A DNA stretch of 22,493 nt from an uncultured Clostridia bacterium (GCA_934663625.1 CAKUKP010000050.1:1-22493); one strand, 5' to 3'. Shown: positions 15,196-22,493, counted from the stretch's first letter. Made by a program: numbers and translations. Notes: generated by a model not told the origin, from the letters alone.

Positions 15196-16203
15196 ATGAA
15201 CGCCTATGAAAGAATGATGAACCGAATCGCGGGCAAGCCTGTGGATCGCGTTCCCAATATGAATCTGGTTATGTTTTTTGCCGCCAGAGAAACCGGAAAT
15301 CATTATGGCGAAGTGATTCGCAACGGGAAGCTGCTGGCGGAGGGCATGCTGCGCTGTTTTGAAAAATACGGCATCGATTGCCTGCACACGATATCGGATT
15401 CCGTGCGCGAGGTTGAAGATCTGGGCGCGGAGGTCGTGATCCCGCTGGACGGCGTACCGTATCTGAAAAAGCCGTTTATCGTAGAAGCTTCCGATTTTTC
15501 CAGGCTGCACATGGTGCGTCCGGAGGATGGGCGCGCGATGAGCGACCGCATTGAATCCGTTCGCTGGCTGAAGGAGCGCGCGGGCAGGGACGCGGCGGTC
15601 GTCGGCTGGGTCGAGGGCGCATACGCCGCGGCGTGCAATTTCACATCCGTGCAGGATTTTATGTATATGCTGATGGATGAACCGGAGGAAGCGCACGAGC
15701 TGATCGAGTTCTGCTATGAACTGGAAACCGAATTTGCGCTGGCGCAGGTGCGCGCGGGCGCGGATATCATCGGCATGGGCGATGCGGCGGCTTCGCTGAT
15801 CGGGCCTGCGCTGTATCGCGAATTTGCCTTCGAACCGGAAAAGCGGATGATCGAAGCCATCCATGCCACGGGCGCAAAGGTGAAAACGCACATCTGCGGC
15901 AATATCAATCCGATCATGGAGGATATCGCGCAGACCGGCTGCGATATCATGGATTGCGATCACATGGTGGATTTCCGTCAGGCGGGCGAACTGATGCGCG
16001 GCAGGGGCTGCGTTTGCGGCAATTTCAATCCCGTCACCGTGGCGTTTCAGGGCACCGAACAGGATGTATACGATGCATCCATCGCCTGTGCGACCTGCTG
16101 CGATAACAGCATCGTGGCGGCGGGCTGCGAAATTCCGCTGAAAACCGATCCGGCGAACCTGCTCGCCTGTCATCGGGCGCTGGTGGATCTGGCGGCGCGG
16201 TAA
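15196..16203 (+). CDS. UroD-fold methyltransferase, MtaA/MtbA/CmuA-like
   Basis: A 335-residue TIM-barrel protein of the uroporphyrinogen decarboxylase superfamily. It carries the zinc motif of corrinoid methyltransferases: His232-x-Cys234 (THICGN), Cys274 (CVCGNFNP) and a C-terminal GCEIPLKTDPANL. It should pass a methyl group between a small acceptor or donor and a corrinoid protein. The start is ATG 15196, giving the usual family N-terminus MNAYERMMNRIAGKPVDRVP, with GGGGG 8 bases upstream; the earlier ATG 15181 and the reading from 15121 are less likely because transcription probably starts near 15171. It is transcribed alone, divergent from the sugar operon whose own UroD-fold protein is of another subclass. 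The substrate is unknown. Confidence 0.87.
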   Translation: MNAYERMMNRIAGKPVDRVPNMNLVMFFAARETGNHYGEVIRNGKLLAEGMLRCFEKYGIDCLHTISDSVREVEDLGAEVVIPLDGVPYLKKPFIVEASDFSRLHMVRPEDGRAMSDRIESVRWLKERAGRDAAVVGWVEGAYAAACNFTSVQDFMYMLMDEPEEAHELIEFCYELETEFALAQVRAGADIIGMGDAAASLIGPALYREFAFEPEKRMIEAIHATGAKVKTHICGNINPIMEDIAQTGCDIMDCDHMVDFRQAGELMRGRGCVCGNFNPVTVAFQGTEQDVYDASIACATCCDNSIVAAGCEIPLKTDPANLLACHRALVDLAAR

Positions 16204-16237
16204 CGCGCCGCGCGCAATGTAAAAAAACAGATTGCGC

Positions 16238-16266
16238 TGGAAAAACGCGGCATAGTGTGCTATATT
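16238..16266 (+). promoter_or_regulatory. Promoter of the cobalamin uptake operon
   Basis: TGGAAA (16238-16243), a 17-base spacer and TATATT (16261-16266) place a transcription start near 16273, just before the riboswitch. The -35 match is moderate. Confidence 0.5.
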
Positions 16267-16283
16267 ATAAGTAGAAAATGAAC

Positions 16284-16512
16284 AGGCTGTGTTGTGCTTT
16301 CGTTCCGCTCTTCAGGAACGAAACTGAGGGAATCAGGTGAAAATCCTGAGCATTGCCCGATGCTGTAAGTGCAAAAATGTACATTTCGTGGCGAAAGCCG
16401 GTCATTGGCGGTGGATATGCGCGCATATCGATCGTTGAGAAGGCGGGGATGTGCGTGTAGATGCGAGAGCATCTGAATTGCATGAGCCAGAAGACCTATA
16501 ACACGCAGAGAT
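16284..16512 (+). promoter_or_regulatory. Cobalamin riboswitch
   Basis: The leader contains the conserved core of the cobalamin aptamer: GGGAATCAGGTGAAAATCC (from 16328), then GCCCG and GCTGTAAG, and the B12-box sequence AGCCAGAAGACC (16486-16497). CTGTGTT near 16287-16293 can pair with AACACGCAG (16501-16509) as the closing P1 stem. High cobalamin would be expected to shut the downstream genes off through the terminator at 16627-16680. The downstream genes encode an uptake system of matching type, which supports the call. Confidence 0.93.
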
Positions 16513-16626
16513 ATTATGGTGCGCTTGCGGCAAGGGCTTGCATGTGGTGCGTATGTTCGCATTGGTGATGATACCAACCGCCCGTCTGAAACATCAGATG
16601 CGGCGGCCGCGATGATTGTGCAGAAT

Positions 16627-16680
16627 GGCTGACGCTCCTCAATCCATATGGATTGAGCGGGTCGTCGGCCTTTTGTTTTG
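16627..16680 (+). terminator. Riboswitch-controlled terminator
   Basis: GGCTGACG (16627-16634) pairs with CGTCGGCC (16663-16670), and CTCAATCC (16638-16645) with GGATTGAG (16650-16657), around an ATAT loop. TTTTGTTTTG follows at once. It lies between the cobalamin aptamer and the first coding sequence, so it is the likely expression platform. Confidence 0.85.
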
Positions 16681-16715
16681 CCGACGGCGCGCGTGTATAC
16701 CGGAGGTGGAAATAT

Positions 16716-16826
16716 ATGAAAAAACGAACCCGAAAGCGCGCCGCGAACGCGGTAATGGTTGCGCTGATCGTACTGATCGCCTGCGCGGCGGTATACTTTG
16801 TCGGCAAGCTGCGCGGCTGGTTTTAA
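16716..16826 (+). CDS. 36-residue single-helix membrane peptide
   Basis: A short reading frame starts at ATG 16716 with GGAGGTGG seven bases upstream, as good as any start in the operon. The product has a strongly basic N-terminus (KKRTRKR), one hydrophobic helix (about residues 12-29, ending AVYFVG) and a short KLRGWF tail. The next gene follows 15 bases later, and its Shine-Dalgarno abuts this stop codon. By charge it should sit with its N-terminus inside the cell. It is the first gene after the riboswitch terminator. It may be a small subunit or anchor of the cobalamin uptake system; I recognise no family. Confidence 0.7.
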   Translation: MKKRTRKRAANAVMVALIVLIACAAVYFVGKLRGWF

Positions 16827-16841
16827 TGGAGGTGCTTTTTG

Positions 16842-17912
16842 ATGAAACGGATAATCTGCCTGATTCTGATCTGCGCGCTTATGATCTGCGCGGCGGCCGC
16901 GGAAGAAACCTGCGCCGTATACAACGATCGCGGCGTGAATTTTGTCGAACGCATGGGGCTGGGCTTCCCGATCACGGATGAAATGGCGCTGCGGAACGGC
17001 GATATTCTGCAAACGAACGCCGGTTCCGGTGTGACGGCGCGCGTCGGAAGCGCGTATCTTACGCTGAACGAGCGCGCTGAAATGAAGATCGAAAACGCTT
17101 CGGCGGACGAATTTGAAGTTACGCTGAACGCGGGCGAATTGTTCGTATGTGTGCCCGAAGGCAGCGCCGTATGCGTAAACATCGCGGGGCGCGCGATGAA
17201 TTTATCGGATGGGGCGGCGTATTTTACGGCGCGCGTGGGCAGCGCGAGCGTTTTCATGCTGCGCGGCAGCGTGCCGGACTGCGGCGAAGGCAAAACCGTA
17301 AGTTTCGTCGGCGATGAAATCGATGCGGCGGATTTTTCCGTGGTGTCGCTCAATGAATTTGCGCTAAAGCAGGTGCAGGCGGCGCTTTCGATCATGCCGC
17401 TCTGCGTAACCGATCAGGATATCGATGCGGCGATCGCCGATCGCGATGCCGAGCGCCAGCGCGCCTGGGATGCGCTGGGCGCGGATGATACCGCCGATTC
17501 CGATCGCCTGTATTGCACGCTGGAGATTCGCTGCGATACGATATTGGATCATATGGATATGCTGGAGGCGGGCAAGGACAGCTATGTGCCCGTGGATGGA
17601 ACGATCCTTACGCAGGTGCGCGTGGCGTTTGATGACGGCGAAACGGTGTTCGATGTGCTGCAGCGCGCGTGCGAATACGCCGATATTCAGTTGGAATACA
17701 GCTGGACGCCGATGTACAACAGCTATTATGTCGAAGGCATCCATCAGCTGTATGAATTTGATTGCGGCAGCGAATCGGGCTGGATGTACAAGGTGAACGG
17801 CTGGTTCCCGAATTACGGATGCAGCGAATATCGCCTGCAGGATGGCGATTCGATCGTATGGTGCTATACCTGCGTCGGCCTCGGCGCGGATGTGGGCGGC
17901 CCCATGTACTGA
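16842..17912 (+). CDS. Exported FecR-like/DUF4430 fusion, likely cobalamin-binding
   Basis: A 356-residue exported protein. A signal peptide (residues 1-20, ending AAAA-EE) leads to a beta-rich region (about 40-145, with RNGDILQTNAGSGVTARVG) that looks like a FecR-type domain. The C-terminus (about 222-346) is a DUF4430 domain, related to the beta domain of transcobalamin and intrinsic factor; the stretch GWMYKVNGWFPNYG (313-326) is typical. Placement behind a cobalamin riboswitch and before ECF transporter genes suggests that it captures corrinoids outside the membrane. No C-terminal anchor or clear lipobox is seen, so how it stays at the cell surface is open. ATG 16842 has GGAGGT 8 bases upstream. 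Confidence 0.85.
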   Translation: MKRIICLILICALMICAAAAEETCAVYNDRGVNFVERMGLGFPITDEMALRNGDILQTNAGSGVTARVGSAYLTLNERAEMKIENASADEFEVTLNAGELFVCVPEGSAVCVNIAGRAMNLSDGAAYFTARVGSASVFMLRGSVPDCGEGKTVSFVGDEIDAADFSVVSLNEFALKQVQAALSIMPLCVTDQDIDAAIADRDAERQRAWDALGADDTADSDRLYCTLEIRCDTILDHMDMLEAGKDSYVPVDGTILTQVRVAFDDGETVFDVLQRACEYADIQLEYSWTPMYNSYYVEGIHQLYEFDCGSESGWMYKVNGWFPNYGCSEYRLQDGDSIVWCYTCVGLGADVGGPMY

Positions 17913-17913
17913 T

Positions 17914-18795
17914 ATGAAAAGCGCGTTTTCCGATCTGCACCCGTGGGTCAACTTTGCGTTTTTTGCGCTGACGCTGGTATTTTCGATGATCTTCATGCAT
18001 CCTGCGTATCTGGCGGCGATGCTGATCGCGGCGTTTTTCTGCCACGCGAGCATTTACGGCTGGCGAAAAACGGTGCGGACGGCGGCGGGAATGCTGCCGG
18101 TATTTCTGGTGCTTTCGATCGTCAATCCGATCTTCAACCGATACGGTCAGCGCGTGCTGTTTACCTATTTGGGGCGGAATTACACGCTGGAAGCGCTGTA
18201 CTACGGCATGGCGATCGCGGCGATGTTTACCGGCGTGCTGATCTGGTTTTCCTGCTATTCGGCGGTGATGACCAGCGATAAATTCGTCGCGCTGTTCGGC
18301 GGGCTGATGCCGTCGATTTCGCTTTTGCTGGTGATGGTGTTCCGGCTGGTGCCGTCCTATCAGCGGCGGGCGAAGGCGATATTGGGCGCGCGCGGCGGCG
18401 TGGGCATGGGCGTTGGGCAGAGCGCAAACCGGCGTGAACAGATCGAGCAGGGCATGATCGTGCTGTCGGCGCTCACCGGCTGGGCACTGGAGAGCGCGAT
18501 CACCACCGCGGATGCGATGCGCAGCCGCGGCTATGGCGTGACGAAGCGCACGTCCTTTCAGATTTACCGCTTTACCCTGCGCGATGCGGCGTTTGCGGCG
18601 ATCATGGGGATTTTGGCGGCGGGCTGCATTGCGGCGGCGATCATGGGCGCGGCGCGGGCGCAGTATACGCCATATCTGTCCATTGCGCCGGTTCATCCGG
18701 TCGGTTTTATCTGTTATGCGCTCTTTCTGCTGATGCCGAGCGCAATCAATTATTGGGAGAAAATTGCATGGCACATTTCGATATCCAGAATCTGA
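17914..18795 (+). CDS. ecfT: ECF transporter membrane coupling protein EcfT (first)
   Basis: A 293-residue integral membrane protein that couples ATP hydrolysis to the substrate-binding S component in energy-coupling factor transport. It has several hydrophobic helices, a cytoplasmic coupling region with a first Ala-Arg-Gly motif (159-161) and the typical second motif MRSRGYG (202-208). The start is ATG 17914, one base after the previous stop; the longer frame from 17842 runs back into the DUF4430 gene and is not used. The end overlaps the ATPase gene by 28 bases. It is paralogous to the protein at 21135-22007. Confidence 0.9.
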   Translation: MKSAFSDLHPWVNFAFFALTLVFSMIFMHPAYLAAMLIAAFFCHASIYGWRKTVRTAAGMLPVFLVLSIVNPIFNRYGQRVLFTYLGRNYTLEALYYGMAIAAMFTGVLIWFSCYSAVMTSDKFVALFGGLMPSISLLLVMVFRLVPSYQRRAKAILGARGGVGMGVGQSANRREQIEQGMIVLSALTGWALESAITTADAMRSRGYGVTKRTSFQIYRFTLRDAAFAAIMGILAAGCIAAAIMGAARAQYTPYLSIAPVHPVGFICYALFLLMPSAINYWEKIAWHISISRI

Positions 18796-20429
18796 ATTTC
18801 AGTTATCCTACCCGCCCCGATCAGCCGGTATTGCAGGATGTAAGCCTGCGCGTGGAGCGCGGCGAATTTCTGGCGGTCATCGGCAAATCCGGCAGCGGCA
18901 AAACCACGCTGCTTCGGCATTTGAAGCCGATTCTCGCGCCGCACGGCAAAAAGACGGGCGCGATCCTGTTTGAGGATCAGCCGATCGAATCGCTGGATCT
19001 GCGCGCGCAGAGCAGCCGAATCGCCTACGTGATGCAGAATCCGGATCATCAGATCGTTACGGACAAGGTGTGGCATGAACTGGCGTTCGGGCTGGAAAGC
19101 CTTGGACTGGATCAGGCGACGATGCGCCTGCGCGTCGCCGAAATGGCGAGCTATTTCGGCATTCAGGGCTGGTTTCACCGCAACGTATGCGAATTATCGG
19201 GCGGTCAGAAACAGCTGCTGAATCTGGCTTCCGTCATGGCGATGCATCCGGACGTACTGATTCTCGATGAACCCACCAGCCAGCTGGATCCCATCGCGGC
19301 TTCCGATTTTTTGAACACGGTGCGCAAGATCAATCTGGAACTGGGCACGACGGTGATCATTACCGAACACCGTCTGGAGGATATCTTTTATGCCGCCGAT
19401 CGCGTGGCGGTGATGGATCGCGGGCGGATCATCGCCTGCGATGCGCCGCGCGCGGTTGCGCGGAAGCTGCGCGAGATGGAACACGATATGTTCGCCGCGC
19501 TGCCCGCGCCGACGCGCATTTTCTACGGCGTGGAGGGCGCGGAATCGGGCGAATGCCCGCTCACCGTGCGCGAGGGCAGAAATTATCTGTCCGCGCATTA
19601 CAGAAACGGCGGCGCATCCCTTACCGAGGAAGCGGCGATCGATGATATCGAAGATCCGGTGCTCAGCATCCGCGAAATCTGGTATCGTTACGAAAAGGAT
19701 TCGGCGGATATTCTGCGCGGCGTGAATCTGGATGTGCCGCGCGGCAGCCTGTTTGCGATATTGGGCGGCAACGGAACGGGCAAATCCACGCTTCTGCGCG
19801 CGATCTGCGGCGTCTGCCCGCCGTACCGCGGCAAAATTCAGATCGATGGAAAGCCTGTGAAGAAGTACAAAAGCGGGCAGCTGTTCCACAAAATGCTCGC
19901 CATGCTGCCGCAGGATCCGCAGAGCCTGTTCGTGAAAAAAACGGTGCGCGAGGATCTTGCCGAAATGGTAGGGAAGGGCGAAGGTGCGCGGATCGACGAA
20001 GTCGCCGAGATCTGCGAAATCACGCATCTGATGAACAGCCATCCCTATGATCTCTCCGGCGGCGAACAGCAGCGCGCGGCGCTCGCCAAGGTGCTGCTGA
20101 CCGATCCGAAGCTTCTGCTGCTGGATGAACCCACGAAGGGCATCGACAGCTTCTTCAAGCAGAAATTTGCGTCGATTCTGAAAAAGCTCACGGCGCGCGG
20201 CGTAACCGTGGTGATGGTATCCCACGATGTGGAATTCTGCGCGCAGTACGCCGATCTGGTGGGCATGTTCTTCGATGGACAGATGATCACGATGAATACG
20301 CCGCGCCGGTTCTTCGCGTGCAACAGCTTCTATACCACGGCGGCCAACCGCATGAGCCGCCACATCTTCCCGAACGCCGTTTCGGTGGAGGATGTAATTG
20401 CGCTGTGCAGAAAGGCGGAACGCATATGA
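18768..20429 (+). CDS. Fused ECF transporter ATPase EcfA-EcfA'
   Basis: A 553-residue cytoplasmic protein with two complete ABC domains in one chain, taking the place of the usual EcfA1/EcfA2 pair. Domain 1: Walker A GKSGSGKTT (39-47), Q-loop Gln90 (MQNPDHQIV), signature LSGGQ (143-147), Walker B VLILDEPT. Domain 2: Walker A GGNGTGKST, Q-loop PQDPQSLF, signature LSGGEQQR and LLLLDEPTKGID. Both sites appear able to bind and hydrolyse ATP, unlike the sugar transporter ATPase in this window. ATG 18768 is preceded by GGGAGA at 7 bases; TTG 18753 is the alternative. The stop overlaps the S-component start (ATGA). Confidence 0.93.
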   Translation: MAHFDIQNLNFSYPTRPDQPVLQDVSLRVERGEFLAVIGKSGSGKTTLLRHLKPILAPHGKKTGAILFEDQPIESLDLRAQSSRIAYVMQNPDHQIVTDKVWHELAFGLESLGLDQATMRLRVAEMASYFGIQGWFHRNVCELSGGQKQLLNLASVMAMHPDVLILDEPTSQLDPIAASDFLNTVRKINLELGTTVIITEHRLEDIFYAADRVAVMDRGRIIACDAPRAVARKLREMEHDMFAALPAPTRIFYGVEGAESGECPLTVREGRNYLSAHYRNGGASLTEEAAIDDIEDPVLSIREIWYRYEKDSADILRGVNLDVPRGSLFAILGGNGTGKSTLLRAICGVCPPYRGKIQIDGKPVKKYKSGQLFHKMLAMLPQDPQSLFVKKTVREDLAEMVGKGEGARIDEVAEICEITHLMNSHPYDLSGGEQQRAALAKVLLTDPKLLLLDEPTKGIDSFFKQKFASILKKLTARGVTVVMVSHDVEFCAQYADLVGMFFDGQMITMNTPRRFFACNSFYTTAANRMSRHIFPNAVSVEDVIALCRKAERI

Positions 20430-21145
20430 AGGGCAAAATCACAAAGCGAAACTGGCTGAGCATCGTGCTGTTGGTGATCGTGATTCCGGCGGTTCTGTAC
20501 CTTTGCCGCCAATTGGGCAACCGGTATTATTACATTGCAAGCCTGGTGATCATGCTGATCACGGCGGCGCCGTTTATCCTGTCCTTTGAACGGCGGCGGC
20601 CGCAGGCGCGCGAACTGGTGATCATCGCGGTCATGTCGGCGCTGGCGGTGGCGTCGCGCGCGGCGTTTATCTGGATCCCGAATTTCAAGCCGATCTGCGC
20701 GATCGTGATGATCGCGGGCATTGCGCTCGGCGCGGAATCGGGCTTCGTGGTCGGCGCGGTGAGCGCATTCGTATCCAATTTCATATTCGGGCAGGGGCCG
20801 TGGACGCCGTGGCAGATGTTCGCCTACGGCATGGCGGGTTTCCTCGCTGGGCTGGCGTACCGGCTGCACATCATCGATCGCAATCGCTTTAAGCTTTGCG
20901 CGTTCGGCTTTCTGTGCATCGTGTGCATCATCGGGCCGATACTGGATCTGTGCGCGATCTTTACGATGGCGAGCACGATCAATGTGGAATCCTGGGGCGC
21001 GATATTCCTGTCCGGCCTGCCGGTCAATGTGATTCACGGAATCGCCGTGGCGCTCACGATGCTGCTGTTTGCCAATCCGCTGCTGGATAAGCTGGATCGC
21101 GTCCGCGTGAAATACGGAATGCTGGAGGAAGAAAATGCGCTTTGA
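20426..21145 (+). CDS. ECF transporter S component, probably cobalamin-specific
   Basis: A 239-residue membrane protein that would bind the vitamin and toggle in the membrane. Family signs are the helix ARELVIIAVMSALAVASRAAF (61-81), the small-residue helix GIALGAESGFVVGAVSAF and the segment GQGPWTPWQMFAYG (122-135), which recall S components of the CbrT kind. Two extra N-terminal hydrophobic segments (about 12-30 and 36-54) make it longer than the six-helix minimum. The start overlaps the ATPase stop by four bases, and its end overlaps the second EcfT gene by 11. Substrate is assigned from the riboswitch and the DUF4430 neighbour, not from residues. Confidence 0.87.
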   Translation: MKGKITKRNWLSIVLLVIVIPAVLYLCRQLGNRYYYIASLVIMLITAAPFILSFERRRPQARELVIIAVMSALAVASRAAFIWIPNFKPICAIVMIAGIALGAESGFVVGAVSAFVSNFIFGQGPWTPWQMFAYGMAGFLAGLAYRLHIIDRNRFKLCAFGFLCIVCIIGPILDLCAIFTMASTINVESWGAIFLSGLPVNVIHGIAVALTMLLFANPLLDKLDRVRVKYGMLEEENAL

Positions 21146-22007
21146 CAGCTATCATCCGGCGATCAACCTGATCTATTTCGTATCGGTGATCGCGGGCACG
21201 CTGTGCTTTCTGCATCCCGTGTTTCTGGCGCTTTCGTACCTGTGCGCGTTCGCGTATTCGGTGAAGCTGAACGGACGGCGCGCGGCGATACTGAACCTGT
21301 GCCTGATCCCGCTGATCGTGCTGTGGACGCTGTTTTACGCCGCGTTCAATCATTTCGGCGTAACCAATCTGCACCGGAATTTCATCGGAAACCAGCTCAC
21401 GCTGGAATCGATCGTGTACGGCGGATCGATCGGCGTTGCGCTGGCGGGCGTGATCATGTGGCTGGAATGCATGCATGCGGTGTTCTGCACGGATAAGATC
21501 GTATATCTGTTCGGACGCGTATCGCCAAAGCTTTCGCTGTTTCTGGCGATCATCCTGCGCATGGTGCCGAGGATTCGCATGCAGGCACAAAAGTCGCAGC
21601 GCGCGCGGCAGTGCGTCGGGCGCGGGATACGGCAAGGAAACATTCTGCGCCGCATCCAAAGCTTCATCAGCATCTTTTCCGCGACGCTTACCTGGACGGC
21701 GGAGAGCATGATTTCCATTTCCGATTCCATGCGCTGTCGGGGGTACACGCTGCCGCATCGCACGGCGTTTTCGATCTATCGGTTTGACAATCGCGATCGC
21801 AGCTTTGTGATCGGGCTGTTTGCGTGCCTGAGCGTGCTGCTTGCGGGCATGCTTCTGCATCAGACGCGCATCTACTACAATCCGCGCATCATTCTGAACC
21901 GCATTACGCCGCTTTCAGCGGTGTTTTATGCGGCGTACTTCGTACTGTGTATGCTGCCCATGGCGCTGCAGATCATCGGCGAGATACGCAGGCGGTTTAT
22001 CAGGTAA
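21135..22007 (+). CDS. ecfT: ECF transporter membrane coupling protein EcfT (second)
   Basis: A 290-residue EcfT paralogue. It shares with the first the early HP motif, the TLExxxYG segment (89-96), a first motif with Ala157-Arg158 and a second motif MRCRGYT (199-205). It begins inside the S-component gene (11-base overlap, GAGGAAG upstream), so translation is probably coupled. ECF modules usually contain a single T protein per S component, so two in one operon with one fused ATPase suggests an asymmetric T-T' core. Confidence 0.9.
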   Translation: MRFDSYHPAINLIYFVSVIAGTLCFLHPVFLALSYLCAFAYSVKLNGRRAAILNLCLIPLIVLWTLFYAAFNHFGVTNLHRNFIGNQLTLESIVYGGSIGVALAGVIMWLECMHAVFCTDKIVYLFGRVSPKLSLFLAIILRMVPRIRMQAQKSQRARQCVGRGIRQGNILRRIQSFISIFSATLTWTAESMISISDSMRCRGYTLPHRTAFSIYRFDNRDRSFVIGLFACLSVLLAGMLLHQTRIYYNPRIILNRITPLSAVFYAAYFVLCMLPMALQIIGEIRRRFIR

Positions 22008-22048
22008 TTTCATACCAGAGATGCGAATAACTGCAAAAAGCAGGTTGC

Positions 22049-22109
22049 GCTCCCTTCCGGAAACGCGGCGAAAACAAAAGCCGCTTCGCCGGAGGGGAGC
22101 TTTGTTTTT
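22049..22109 (+). terminator. Terminator of the cobalamin uptake operon
   Basis: A 12-bp stem (22049-22060 with 22089-22100, one G-U) encloses a second stem GCGGC/GCCGC (22065-22069 with 22080-22084) and is followed by TTTGTTTTT. It lies about 40 bases after the last EcfT stop. Confidence 0.85.
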
Positions 22110-22187
22110 CCCTGCGGGTATGTGCAGCCGAACGAAACGGGGAATATGCCGCGCCCTTTTCAGGACGAAATCCAAAAGCAGTCCTTT

Positions 22188-22250
22188 TTGGTTGAAAGCA
22201 GTATGAAATCACGAATATTGGTTGAAAGTCAACGACAAATGAAGTAGAAT
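22188..22250 (+). promoter_or_regulatory. Promoter and putative operator of the GntR-type gene
   Basis: TTGAAA (22222-22227), a 17-base spacer and TAGAAT (22245-22250) form the promoter. An 11-base direct repeat TTGGTTGAAAG occurs at 22188 and 22218, exactly 30 bases apart. The second copy overlaps the -35 box and is also part of a perfect inverted repeat GTTGA-AAG-TCAAC (22221-22233). Binding there would block RNA polymerase, so self-repression by the encoded regulator is plausible. Confidence 0.6.
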
Positions 22251-22283
22251 ACTAGTCAAGATATGAATCAAAAGAAGGGCTGA

Positions 22284-22493
22284 TTGACCATTATATACAA
22301 GGAAGTTAAACAACGTATACTTGAAATGGCGATGAACAGCAGCCCGCACAGCAAGCTTCCATCCCGAAAAAACCTGTGCCAGCAGCTGCTGATTTCAAAG
22401 ACCACCGTGGATCGGGCGATTCGCGAACTGATCGATGAGGGCATACTGTATTCCATGAACGGAAGCGGCACCTACATATCCGACAGCTCCACG
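22284..22493 (+). CDS. GntR-family transcriptional regulator, N-terminal part only
   Basis: Only the first 70 codons lie in the window; the gene continues past the end. They encode a GntR winged helix-turn-helix: IYKEVKQRI, a KLPSRKNLCQQLLISKTTV helix pair, DRAIRELIDEGIL and the wing NGSGTYIS. The start is taken as TTG 22284, because an in-frame TGA lies directly before it and the next ATG (22326) would remove part of the first helix; GAAGGG is close upstream. The effector domain is outside the window, so subfamily and ligand cannot be given. Confidence 0.85.
   Translation, partial: MTIIYKEVKQRILEMAMNSSPHSKLPSRKNLCQQLLISKTTVDRAIRELIDEGILYSMNGSGTYISDSST

Noticed and set aside
15076..16173. 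A 365-codon minus-strand frame opposite the second UroD-fold gene
   Set aside because: Antisense to a clear family member with promoter and ribosome site; no family signal of its own.
17608..18774. A 388-codon minus-strand frame opposite the DUF4430 and EcfT genes
   Set aside because: Very Arg/His-rich, no Shine-Dalgarno and no recognisable domain; antisense to a consistent operon.
19194..20363. A 389-codon minus-strand frame opposite the fused ECF ATPase
   Set aside because: The ATPase on the other strand has all ABC motifs; the antisense frame has the same His/Arg-rich low-quality composition as other shadow frames.

Overview
The window looks like the chromosome of an anaerobic Bacillota bacterium of the Clostridia type. 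The evidence is strong AGGAGG-type ribosome sites, sigma-A-like promoters, intrinsic hairpin terminators, ECF-type vitamin transport, and several corrinoid methyl-transfer proteins of the kind found in acetogens and demethylating anaerobes. The DNA is fairly GC-rich by eye. I saw no rRNA, tRNA, insertion sequence, CRISPR array or phage gene. Genus cannot be assigned from the sequence alone.

Layout. (1) 1-2166, plus strand: a promoter with a CsoR-like operator, a heavy-metal P1B ATPase, a 55-residue membrane peptide and a terminator. (2) 2177-6594, minus strand: a four-gene operon with start/stop or longer overlaps, encoding a RACE-type corrinoid reactivase (2Fe-2S plus ASKHA fold), a Cys-rich DUF2284 protein, a corrinoid-binding protein and a PucR-type regulator. 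(3) 6797-8293, plus strand, divergent from (2): a methyltetrahydrofolate:corrinoid methyltransferase and a second corrinoid protein. (4) 8294-8563: a convergent intergenic region rich in hairpins. (5) 8564-14800, minus strand: a CUT2 sugar ABC transporter operon (binding protein, hairpin attenuator, double ATPase, two permeases), ending in a UroD-fold methyltransferase-like protein and an L-rhamnose mutarotase. (6) 15196-16203, plus strand, divergent from (5): a second UroD-fold protein with the zinc motif of corrinoid methyltransferases. (7) 16238-22109, plus strand: a cobalamin riboswitch with terminator, then a 36-residue membrane peptide, a secreted FecR-like/DUF4430 fusion, EcfT, a fused EcfA-EcfA' ATPase, an S component and a second EcfT, closed by a terminator. 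(8) 22222-22493: promoter, putative operator and N-terminus of a GntR-type regulator cut by the window end.

Working model. Units 2, 3, 5 and 6 together supply parts of a corrinoid methyl-transfer system: carriers, reactivase, the tetrahydrofolate-side methyltransferase, and UroD-fold candidates for the substrate side. Unit 7 would import the cobalamin they need and is switched by cobalamin itself. Unit 5 suggests that the methyl donor could be a sugar, possibly an O-methylated rhamnose-like sugar imported by the transporter. That last link is inference; no MttB-type methyltransferase is present in the window.
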